Shown here piece by piece: positions 42,288-50,161 of a stretch of DNA of 64,000 nucleotides. The notes under the pieces were generated by a model. The model had not been told where the DNA came from, ran no database searches, and saw nothing but the letters and a program-made list of their open reading frames with translations. A program made the position numbers and the translations under genes. Positions within the stretch are counted from its first letter, which is position 1. Every line of letters starts with the position of its first letter. The stretch covers positions 248,001 to 312,000 of the forward strand of contig NZ_WBIR01000005.1 of assembly GCF_009749395.1 (NCBI RefSeq). The letters are read 5' to 3'. Source of the DNA: Agromyces salentinus (GTDB lineage Bacteria; Actinomycetota; Actinomycetes; Actinomycetales; Microbacteriaceae).

Positions 42288-44333
42288 CTACCAGATGGTC
42301 ACGCGCTCGGCCGGGTCGAGCCAGAGTGCGTCATCGGGGGTCACTTCGAATCCAGTGTAGAACTCGTCGATGTTGCGCACGATCTGGTTGCACCGGAACT
42401 CGTTCGGCGAGTGCGGGTCGATGGCCAGGAGCCGGATGACCTCCTCGTCGCGACCCTTCATCTGCCAGGCCTGCGCCCAGGAGAGGAAGAACCGCTGCAC
42501 GCCGGTCAGGCCGTCGAGCACTGGGGGCTCCTCGCCACCGAGGGAGATCACGTAGGCCTTCCAGGCGATCGCGAGACCGCCGAGGTCGCCGATGTTCTCG
42601 CCGATGGTCAGCGCGCCGTTGACGTGGTTGGCGTCGACCTCTCGGTCGGCGTCACCGCCCGTCGTCGCAGCGTCGGCCTCGTCGCCTGCCGGGGCGCCGA
42701 CGAGCTGGGCCGGCACGAGCGCGTCGTACTGCGCGATGAGCGCCTTGGTGCGCTCCTCGAACGCCGCCCGGTCGGCTTCGGTCCACCAGTCGGTGAGTCG
42801 CCCGTCGCCGTCGTACTTCGATCCCTGGTCATCGAACCCGTGCCCGATCTCGTGGCCGATCACGGCGCCGATGGCCCCGTAGTTGGCGGCGGCATCGCGG
42901 CCCTCATCGAAGAACGGGTACTGCAGGATGGCCGCCGGGAAGACGATCTCGTTGAACCCGGGGTTGTAGTACGCGTTGATCGTCTGCGGCGTCATGAACC
43001 ACTCGTCGCGATCGATGGGCTTGCCGATCTTGCCCAGTTCCCGGTTGAACGCGAACTCCGCGGTCGCGCGCACATTGCCCACGAGGTCGTCGCCGATCTC
43101 GAGCGAGGAGTAGTCGCGCCACTTCACCGGGAACCCGATCTTCGGCGTGAACTTCGCGAGCTTGTCGAGGGCCTTGGCCCGCGTCTCGTCGCTCATCCAC
43201 TCCAGAGCGTCGATCGACTGGCGGTACGCCTCGACCAGGTTGGCCACGAGGTCGTCCATCGCGGCCTTGGCCGTCGGCGGGAAGTGCCGCTCGACGTAGA
43301 TGCGCCCGACGGCCTCGCCCATGGCCCCCTCGACGAGTGAGACGCCGCGCTTCCAGCGCTCGCGCAGTTGCGGGGTACCGCTCAGGGTGCGGCCGTAGAA
43401 GTCGAAGTTCGCCTCGACGAAGTCCTCGGAGAGGTAGGCCGCGCTCGAGCGGATGACCTGCCAGGCGAGCCAGTCGCGCCAGGCCGGCAGCCGGTCGGCA
43501 CTGAGCAGGGTGCCGAGGGCCTCGACGAAGGACGGCTCGCGCAGCACGACCTCGTCGAACGCGCTCGCGGGCACGCCCATCGCGTCGCGCCAGACGTCGA
43601 GGTCGACCTCGCCGGACGTCGACGTCGCGGATGCCGCAGCCGAGGCATCCGCCCAGCTGGAGAGGTTGTACGTCTTCTCGCTGTCGCGCGTCTCGACGTT
43701 GCTCCAGTGCGCCGCGGCGATCTCGGTCTCGAGATCGAAGACCCGCTGGGCGCGGCCGGCCGGGTCCTCGAGCCGCGCGAGACCGAACATGCGCTCGAGG
43801 TGCGCGCGGTACGCGTCGCGGATCGGCGCGAAGCGCTCCTCGCGGAAGTAGCTCTCGTCGGGGAGGCCGATGCCGCCCTGCTCGAAGAACACGAGGTAAC
43901 GGTCGGGGTCGCCCGGGTCGTTGTCGACGAAGAGCTGGAGGAGGCCCGCGACGCCCTGGCGTTCGAGGCGGCCGAGCGTGTCGAGGAACGAGCGGATGTC
44001 GCCGACGAGCGCGACCTCTCCGAGCTGGCCGGCGATCGGCGTCGCCCCGAGCAGGTTGGCCCGCTCCTCGTTGAGGAAGCTCGCATACAGGTCGCCGACC
44101 TTGCGCTCCTCGGTGCCGGCCTCGGCCTGCTGCGACTCCTCGATGATCTCGCGCACGGCCTTCTCGGCCTCTTCATGCAGCTCGATGAACGAGCCGAACC
44201 GCGCCTTGTCGGCCGGGATCTCGGTACGTTCGATCCACTTGCCGTTGACATGGCGGAACAGGTCGTCCTGCGGCCGCACCGCCTCGTCGAGTTCGTCGTG
44301 CGCGATGCCGGAGGTGAGCGAGACGTCGGTCAT
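42288..44333 (-). CDS. pepO: M13-family zinc metallopeptidase (PepO-like)
   Basis: 681 aa from the ATG at 44333. Neprilysin-type oligopeptidase. Substrate-binding NAYYNPGFNEIVFPAAILQ, the zinc motif HEIGH within IGHEIGHGFDDQGSKYDGDG, the third zinc ligand in GENIGDLGG, and the C-terminal RNIDEFYTGFEVTPDDALWL followed by the family's Trp end. There is no signal peptide, so like other bacterial PepO proteins it probably acts on small peptides in the cytoplasm. The start lies 7 bp after a -10 element. Confidence 0.96.
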   Translation of the reverse strand: MTDVSLTSGIAHDELDEAVRPQDDLFRHVNGKWIERTEIPADKARFGSFIELHEEAEKAVREIIEESQQAEAGTEERKVGDLYASFLNEERANLLGATPIAGQLGEVALVGDIRSFLDTLGRLERQGVAGLLQLFVDNDPGDPDRYLVFFEQGGIGLPDESYFREERFAPIRDAYRAHLERMFGLARLEDPAGRAQRVFDLETEIAAAHWSNVETRDSEKTYNLSSWADASAAASATSTSGEVDLDVWRDAMGVPASAFDEVVLREPSFVEALGTLLSADRLPAWRDWLAWQVIRSSAAYLSEDFVEANFDFYGRTLSGTPQLRERWKRGVSLVEGAMGEAVGRIYVERHFPPTAKAAMDDLVANLVEAYRQSIDALEWMSDETRAKALDKLAKFTPKIGFPVKWRDYSSLEIGDDLVGNVRATAEFAFNRELGKIGKPIDRDEWFMTPQTINAYYNPGFNEIVFPAAILQYPFFDEGRDAAANYGAIGAVIGHEIGHGFDDQGSKYDGDGRLTDWWTEADRAAFEERTKALIAQYDALVPAQLVGAPAGDEADAATTGGDADREVDANHVNGALTIGENIGDLGGLAIAWKAYVISLGGEEPPVLDGLTGVQRFFLSWAQAWQMKGRDEEVIRLLAIDPHSPNEFRCNQIVRNIDEFYTGFEVTPDDALWLDPAERVTIW

Positions 44334-44346
44334 GCGTTCCACCCTA
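44331..44346 (-). promoter_or_regulatory. leaderless promoter of pepO
   Basis: Minus strand TAGGGT (44346-44341), seven bases (GGAACGC), ATG at 44333. Confidence 0.6.
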
Positions 44347-44495
44347 TTCGTGCCCGCCGACCGGGCGGATGCCCCGCGGCCGGTCTCATGGCGCACTCGC
44401 AGCGTGGATGGGCGCCGATCGGCTCGGCGACCGCGAGCACCCCCAGTTCGAGGGGTGCGGGGGCGGAAAGCGTCGTCCGGGTCGTGCCGGGGAAA

Positions 44496-44501
44496 TATGC
44501 T
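44496..44501 (+). promoter_or_regulatory. candidate -10 of the first Ig-repeat gene
   Basis: TATGCT, with the predicted start about 25 bp before the TTG codon. The inverted repeat GCACCCC/GGGGTGC at 44437-44458 lies just upstream and could be an operator. Confidence 0.4.
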
Positions 44502-44531
44502 CGTCTCCACTTCCCACCCGAATGGACGACG

Positions 44532-47363
44532 TTGACCCCTCTCACCCGCGCGCGCGGGCGATCGCTCCTCGCGACCGCCACCACCGCATTCATCCTCGCC
44601 GCGCTCGTGCCGGCATCACCCGCGTTCGCTGCCGACGAGGACCCGGTCATTCCGGTCGCGTCCATCTCAGGCGTGGTCACCGATCCCACTGGCGCGCCCG
44701 CCCCGGACGCCTGCCTGGCGGCCGAAGTGCTCGCCGACGGCGCATGGGCGCCGATCGACCTGGGCCTCGAGATCCGCACGGATGCAGACGGCGCCTACAG
44801 CGTCGCCGGGCTCGGCGACGGCACCTACACGATCAGCGCGGCATCCTGCACGAGCCCTTCTGACACGCAACCCACGTGGGCGCCGTCGCGCTCGGAGCAG
44901 CCCGAGATCGTCGACGGCGTCGTCGTCGCAGACGGCACCGTCGTCACCGATGGCGTCGCAGCGGCGGCGGTTGACATCCAACTGCTTCCCGCGCCGATCG
45001 AGGTCGTCGACGGTCCGGCGATCTCCGGCGACGCCGAGTTCGGCGCGACGCTCACCGCGGACCCCGGAACGTGGACCGTCGGCGGAGTCGACTTCCCCGG
45101 ACTCGACTTCGCCTACCGGTGGCTGCGCGACGGCGCCGAGATCGCGGATGCCACGGGCGCCGCGTACGTCGTGACCTCCGAGGACCTCGACGCGTCGCTC
45201 TCCGTCACGGTCACCGCGACGCGCGACGGATGGGAGCCGGCATCGGCCACCACCATCGGGACCGCGCCCATCGCGGCGCTGCCCATCACGTCGAGCACGC
45301 CGACGATCACGGGAACCGCGAAGGTCGGCGAGACGCTGACGGCGGCCGCCGGCGGCTGGTCGGTCGCACCGGCACTCGCGTGGCTCCGGAACGGGGCTCC
45401 GATCGCCGGCGCCACGAATCCGACCTACGTCCTGACGGCAGCCGACCTCGGTAAGACCGTCTCGGTGCAGGCGACGGCGGCTCTCGCCGGCCACACCACC
45501 GCGACGATGACGTCTGCATCCACGGCTGCGGTAGCGATCGGCACACTGGTCACGGCGGCGCCGACCGTCGCGGGTACCGCGAAGGTCGGATCGGCGTTGA
45601 CCGCGATGACCGGATGGACACCCGGCGGCATCACGTACACCTACGTGTGGAAGCGCAACGGGACCACGATCACCGGCGCGACCCAGGCGACCTACACGCC
45701 CGCAGCAGCAGACCTGGGCGCCAAGCTCACCGTCACCGCGACCGGCCGGCTTCCCGGCTACAGCAGCGTCGTCCGCACCTCGGCACCCACCGCCGCCGTC
45801 ACGGTCGGCACCTTCGCCGCACCCGCGCCGACCCTTTCGGGCACGGTCGCGGTCGGCCGAACCGTGACCGCCGTCCCTGGCACCTGGAAGCCCGGTGCGA
45901 CGTTCACCTACCAGTGGAAGCGCAACGGCGTCTCGATCACCGGCGCGACGAAGTCGACCTACGCGATCACCGCGACCGACCTGAAGACCGCGCTGACCGT
46001 GACCGTCACCGGCCAGGCGACCGCCTACACGACCAGGTCGACGACGTCTGCCCCTACCACGGTCGCGGCCGGCACCTTGACCGCGGCGACGCCGACCATC
46101 GCGGGCATCCGCGCGGTCGGCCGGACCCTCACAGCGGTCCCCGGCACCTGGGCGCCGTCAGGCGTCACCCTCGCCTACCAGTGGAAGCGCGCGGGCGTCT
46201 CGATCACCGGAGCCACCGCATCGACCTACGTGCTCACCGCCGCGGATCTGGGCAAGACCCTGACCGTGGCCGTCATCGGCAGGAAGACCGCCTACACCTC
46301 GGCGGCCAAGACCTCGGTCGCCACGGCCGCGATCGTCGCCGGAACCATCACCGCGGCTACGCCGACCGTCGCCGGCATCCGCGCGGTCGGCAGGGCCCTC
46401 ACCGCCGTGCCCGGAACGTGGGCGCCCTCGGGTGTGACCCTCGCCTACCAGTGGAAGCGCGCGGGCGTCTCGATCACCGGGGCGACCAAGTCGACCTACG
46501 TGACCACCGCGACCGACCTCGGCAAGCCCCTCACCGTCACCATCACGGGCACGAAGGCCGGTTTCACGACTGTGGTGAAGACCTCGGTCAACACCGCAGC
46601 CATCGCAGCAGGCACCATCACGTATACGCCGAAGCTCTCGGGCACGCAGCGCGCCGGCTCGAAGCTCGCGGTCACCGTCGGAACCATCACTCCCAGTGGC
46701 GCCACGGTGAAGTACCAGTGGTACCGCAACGGCACCGCGATCAGTGGCCAGACCGCATCGACCTACGCCCTCGGCAACGTCGATGCCGGCAAGGTCGTCT
46801 CCGTGACGGTCACCGTCTCGAAGACCGCGTTCACGACGAAGGCATCCACCCTGAAGACCGGAACCGTCGCGGTCCGTCCGGCGAGCTTCACCGGGGACGG
46901 ATGGTTCCGCGTCGGCATCGACGTGCAACCCGGCACGTACTACACGGCGTCGTCGCCGTCGTCATGCCAGTGGTGGCGGACCTCCTCTGCTGACGGATCC
47001 GAGGCATCCATCCTCGGCTGGGATCCGGGTGGAACCGGCCGCCGCATGATCACGATCCTCTCCACCGACCGCTACGTCGTCTTCAGCGGATGCGGTTCCT
47101 GGATCCGCTACGACGGCACCGGCACGCAGAGCACGACGATGGCCGGCGACGGCATCGCCGTCGTGGGCGTCAACCTGCGACCGGGCCGCTACGTGTCCTA
47201 CGGCAACTCCGGTTGCTGGGCCGGCGACTGGAACGCGCCGACGGGGGCCGAGGCGGACCTCCTGGCAGGCGGAACCTACGACGGTGACATCTACTGGATC
47301 GTCGAGCCCGGGATCTTCTGGGAGACGTACAACTGCAACACGTTCACCTGGTACTCGTACTGA
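44532..47363 (+). CDS. secreted seven-repeat Ig-like protein with two C-terminal Cys-containing domains
   Basis: 943 aa from a TTG start preceded by GGACGAC. No ATG or GTG fits before the signal peptide (RSLLATATTAFILAALVPAS, PAFA then ADED). Residues about 40-125 form a Cna-B/carboxypeptidase-regulatory-like domain (SISGVVTDPTGAPAPDACLA, GTYTISAASC). Seven Ig-like repeats of about 88 residues follow, each with a P-T-x-x-G-x-x-x-V-G-x-x-L-T start and a Y-x-W-x-R-x-G-x-x-I core. The end holds two copies of a small domain (WFRVGIDVQPGTYYTASSPS with a C-x-W motif, then VGVNLRPGRYVSYGNSGCW). No sorting signal. Repeats 3-5 are identical in DNA to the next gene. Confidence 0.9.
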   Translation: MTPLTRARGRSLLATATTAFILAALVPASPAFAADEDPVIPVASISGVVTDPTGAPAPDACLAAEVLADGAWAPIDLGLEIRTDADGAYSVAGLGDGTYTISAASCTSPSDTQPTWAPSRSEQPEIVDGVVVADGTVVTDGVAAAAVDIQLLPAPIEVVDGPAISGDAEFGATLTADPGTWTVGGVDFPGLDFAYRWLRDGAEIADATGAAYVVTSEDLDASLSVTVTATRDGWEPASATTIGTAPIAALPITSSTPTITGTAKVGETLTAAAGGWSVAPALAWLRNGAPIAGATNPTYVLTAADLGKTVSVQATAALAGHTTATMTSASTAAVAIGTLVTAAPTVAGTAKVGSALTAMTGWTPGGITYTYVWKRNGTTITGATQATYTPAAADLGAKLTVTATGRLPGYSSVVRTSAPTAAVTVGTFAAPAPTLSGTVAVGRTVTAVPGTWKPGATFTYQWKRNGVSITGATKSTYAITATDLKTALTVTVTGQATAYTTRSTTSAPTTVAAGTLTAATPTIAGIRAVGRTLTAVPGTWAPSGVTLAYQWKRAGVSITGATASTYVLTAADLGKTLTVAVIGRKTAYTSAAKTSVATAAIVAGTITAATPTVAGIRAVGRALTAVPGTWAPSGVTLAYQWKRAGVSITGATKSTYVTTATDLGKPLTVTITGTKAGFTTVVKTSVNTAAIAAGTITYTPKLSGTQRAGSKLAVTVGTITPSGATVKYQWYRNGTAISGQTASTYALGNVDAGKVVSVTVTVSKTAFTTKASTLKTGTVAVRPASFTGDGWFRVGIDVQPGTYYTASSPSSCQWWRTSSADGSEASILGWDPGGTGRRMITILSTDRYVVFSGCGSWIRYDGTGTQSTTMAGDGIAVVGVNLRPGRYVSYGNSGCWAGDWNAPTGAEADLLAGGTYDGDIYWIVEPGIFWETYNCNTFTWYSY
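45501..46330 (+). repeat. 830 bp exact direct repeat, copy 1
   Basis: Identical by reading to 48466-49295 (offset 2965 bp), including silent positions. It covers the end of Ig repeat 2 through repeat 5. Identity ends sharply at 45500 (C against G) and 46331 (G against C), with clearly diverged paralogous sequence on both sides. Confidence 0.85.
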
Positions 47364-47375
47364 CCCGTTCCGCAT

Positions 47376-47411
47376 GAAGGCCGGTCCCCTCGCCCGAGGG
47401 GACCGGCCTTC
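47376..47411 (+). terminator. 16 bp-stem hairpin after the first Ig-repeat gene
   Basis: GAAGGCCGGTCCCCTC, loop GCCC, then the perfect complement, 12 bp past the stop. No T-run. A second stem CGCCCCC-GTTTT-GGGGGCG follows at 47424-47442. Confidence 0.85.
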
Positions 47412-47474
47412 GCCGTCTCTCGGCGCCCCCGTTTTGGGGGCGGCCGTCTTCTGCATTTCATCCGGCGTTTCACC

Positions 47475-47480
47475 TAGGCT
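47475..47480 (+). promoter_or_regulatory. candidate -10 of the second Ig-repeat gene
   Basis: TAGGCT, 28 bp before the TTG start. The leader would contain GGAG five bases before the TTG. Confidence 0.45.
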
Positions 47481-47508
47481 CGGCCGGTCCGCAAGAAATT
47501 GGAGAACG

Positions 47509-50028
47509 TTGAATTCACCGCTCAGGCATCGAGTGCGCTCGCTCGTTGCGACCACCGCTGCCGCACTCGTGGTCGCAGCCCTCATCCCGGCGTCACCCGC
47601 CTTCGCCGACCAAGCTGATTCGCTGGCTCCGGTTGTCTCGATCTCTGGTGTCGTCTACGACCCCGCTGGCCTTGCAGCGAGCGAGGTCTGCATCGCTGCG
47701 GAGGCGTTCGACGGTGAGGCTTGGACCCCGATCTCCGTCGGGCCCGAGATCCGAACGGATACCACGGGCGCGTTCTCCATTCTCGACCTGCCCGACGGCA
47801 CCTATACGGTGAGCGCCGAATCATGCGAATCGCCGTCCGACACGGCCCGTACCTGGTTCCCGTCGCTGTCTGCGCAGCCTGCGATCATCGAGGGAGCCGT
47901 TGCCGATGGCATCGTCGTCAGCGGTGGCTTAGAGGTAACCAGCACCGACATCCATCTGCTCGCAGTACCTGTGACAAACACGAGCGCGCCGACCATCATC
48001 GGCGACGCTCTGATCGGGTCCACACTGACGGCAGACGTAGGGGCGTGGAGCGTTACCGAGTTGTCGTTCACCTATCAGTGGCTGCGCAACGGTGCGCCCA
48101 TCGCGGATGCCGTCGGCGAGACCTACAACCCGACGGTTGACGACGCCGACACCAAGCTCTCGGTCGAGGTGGTTGCGGATCGCCATGGCTGGACGACAAG
48201 CTCGGCGACATCGGCGACGACGAACGTCGTACCACGCCTCGCCCTCACGGCCGGGACACCGACGATTTCCGGCACGGCGAAGGTCGGGCAGAGCCTCACC
48301 GTCACGCCCGGTGACTGGTCGCCCGAGGCGGTGGTGACATACGTCTGGTTGCGCGATGGAGACGAGATCGCGACTGCGACGACGGCCGACTACCTGCTCT
48401 CGGCCGCAGACGTCGGCGCGAAGATCTCTGTTCGTGTCACCGGCGCGGCGACCGGCCACACCACGGCGACGATGACGTCTGCATCCACGGCTGCGGTAGC
48501 GATCGGCACACTGGTCACGGCGGCGCCGACCGTCGCGGGTACCGCGAAGGTCGGATCGGCGTTGACCGCGATGACCGGATGGACACCCGGCGGCATCACG
48601 TACACCTACGTGTGGAAGCGCAACGGGACCACGATCACCGGCGCGACCCAGGCGACCTACACGCCCGCAGCAGCAGACCTGGGCGCCAAGCTCACCGTCA
48701 CCGCGACCGGCCGGCTTCCCGGCTACAGCAGCGTCGTCCGCACCTCGGCACCCACCGCCGCCGTCACGGTCGGCACCTTCGCCGCACCCGCGCCGACCCT
48801 TTCGGGCACGGTCGCGGTCGGCCGAACCGTGACCGCCGTCCCTGGCACCTGGAAGCCCGGTGCGACGTTCACCTACCAGTGGAAGCGCAACGGCGTCTCG
48901 ATCACCGGCGCGACGAAGTCGACCTACGCGATCACCGCGACCGACCTGAAGACCGCGCTGACCGTGACCGTCACCGGCCAGGCGACCGCCTACACGACCA
49001 GGTCGACGACGTCTGCCCCTACCACGGTCGCGGCCGGCACCTTGACCGCGGCGACGCCGACCATCGCGGGCATCCGCGCGGTCGGCCGGACCCTCACAGC
49101 GGTCCCCGGCACCTGGGCGCCGTCAGGCGTCACCCTCGCCTACCAGTGGAAGCGCGCGGGCGTCTCGATCACCGGAGCCACCGCATCGACCTACGTGCTC
49201 ACCGCCGCGGATCTGGGCAAGACCCTGACCGTGGCCGTCATCGGCAGGAAGACCGCCTACACCTCGGCGGCCAAGACCTCGGTCGCCACGGCCGCCATCG
49301 CCGCCGGCACCCTCACCGCCCCGACCCCGACGATCTCCGGAACCCGCACCGTGGGTAAGACCCTCACCGCGGTCCCCGGAACCTGGGCACCCAGCGGGGT
49401 CGCCCTGACCTACCAGTGGAAGCGCGCCGGCGTGCCGATCACCGGCGCGACCAAATCGACCTACGTGCTCACTGCTGCCGACCTCGGCAAGCCCCTCACC
49501 GTCACCATCACGGGCACGAAGGCCGGCTACACCACCCTCGCCAAGAACGCCAGCAGCACCGGCCTCATCGCCGCTGGGTCGCTGTCGCTGTCGGTCGGCG
49601 TGAGCGGGACGACCAAGGTCGGCTCGACCCTGACCGCTTCCGCCAGCGCCACGGCCGGTGCGGCTCTGTCCTACCAGTGGTACCGCAATGGCTCGGCGAT
49701 CAGCGGCGCGACCGGGCGCACCTACAATCCCTCCAACGCGGACGTCGGGAAGTCGCTCGCGGCCGCCGTGACCGCGCGCAAAGCCGGTTACGCGACCCGC
49801 ACGGTTCGCTCTGGTGCCACCGCGGCGATCCGTCCGCCCGACCGCACCACGCCGATCAGCGGTACAAAGAACTGCCCGAGTTGGGCCCCAATCAAGGGCA
49901 ACCAAGGCAGTCCCGAGTGGATCTACCATCTGCCCGGCGGCGGGAGCTACAACGTAACGAATCCGGAGGAGTGCTTCTCTTCCGAAGCTGCTGCAATGGC
50001 CGCCGGGTATCGACGGGCACGCAACTAA
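47509..50028 (+). CDS. secreted seven-repeat Ig-like protein with C-terminal Cys domain (paralogue of the gene at 44532)
   Basis: 839 aa from TTG with GGAGAACG upstream, matching the start context of its paralogue. Signal peptide RSLVATTAAALVVAALIPAS, PAFA then DQAD. A Cna-B-like domain (SISGVVYDPAGLAASEVCIA) and seven Ig-like repeats follow, repeats 3-5 identical in DNA to the paralogue and the others diverged. The C-terminus differs completely: after PDRTTPISG comes a 50-residue module KNCPSWAPIKGNQGSPEWIY, HLPGGGSYNVTNPEECF, SEAAAMAAGYRRA, resembling the small Ada/sunset-type domain appended to many actinobacterial secreted proteins. No sorting signal. Function is probably adhesion or matrix, by architecture only. 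Confidence 0.9.
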   Translation: MNSPLRHRVRSLVATTAAALVVAALIPASPAFADQADSLAPVVSISGVVYDPAGLAASEVCIAAEAFDGEAWTPISVGPEIRTDTTGAFSILDLPDGTYTVSAESCESPSDTARTWFPSLSAQPAIIEGAVADGIVVSGGLEVTSTDIHLLAVPVTNTSAPTIIGDALIGSTLTADVGAWSVTELSFTYQWLRNGAPIADAVGETYNPTVDDADTKLSVEVVADRHGWTTSSATSATTNVVPRLALTAGTPTISGTAKVGQSLTVTPGDWSPEAVVTYVWLRDGDEIATATTADYLLSAADVGAKISVRVTGAATGHTTATMTSASTAAVAIGTLVTAAPTVAGTAKVGSALTAMTGWTPGGITYTYVWKRNGTTITGATQATYTPAAADLGAKLTVTATGRLPGYSSVVRTSAPTAAVTVGTFAAPAPTLSGTVAVGRTVTAVPGTWKPGATFTYQWKRNGVSITGATKSTYAITATDLKTALTVTVTGQATAYTTRSTTSAPTTVAAGTLTAATPTIAGIRAVGRTLTAVPGTWAPSGVTLAYQWKRAGVSITGATASTYVLTAADLGKTLTVAVIGRKTAYTSAAKTSVATAAIAAGTLTAPTPTISGTRTVGKTLTAVPGTWAPSGVALTYQWKRAGVPITGATKSTYVLTAADLGKPLTVTITGTKAGYTTLAKNASSTGLIAAGSLSLSVGVSGTTKVGSTLTASASATAGAALSYQWYRNGSAISGATGRTYNPSNADVGKSLAAAVTARKAGYATRTVRSGATAAIRPPDRTTPISGTKNCPSWAPIKGNQGSPEWIYHLPGGGSYNVTNPEECFSSEAAAMAAGYRRARN
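48466..49295 (+). repeat. 830 bp exact direct repeat, copy 2
   Basis: See copy 1 at 45501-46330. Another patch of about 47 bp of identity (GACCTCGGCAAGCCCC onward, near 46515 and 49480) is nearby. Confidence 0.85.
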
Positions 50029-50044
50029 CCACTTCAACGCGCAC

Positions 50045-50075
50045 AGGCCGCCTGCTCGGTTCGAGTGGGCGGCCT
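50045..50075 (+). terminator. hairpin after the second Ig-repeat gene
   Basis: AGGCCGCC (50045-50052), a 15-base loop, GGCGGCCT (50068-50075), then TCGCC. 17 bp past the stop. Confidence 0.7.
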
Positions 50076-50146
50076 TCGCCGTTCCCGGATCCGGCCGTGC
50101 CCGCCCCGTCTTCGAGCGCGCGTGCTCGGAGTCCCGGCCGGAGCCG

Positions 50147-50161
50147 TACCCTGTTCCCATG
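50147..50161 (+). promoter_or_regulatory. leaderless promoter of the VWA lipoprotein gene
   Basis: TACCCT at 50147-50152, six bases, ATG at 50159. Confidence 0.55.

Noticed and set aside
45501-49295. The 830 bp repeat as an insertion sequence
   Set aside because: Both copies are in frame, encode Ig repeats, and have no terminal inverted repeats, transposase or target duplications.
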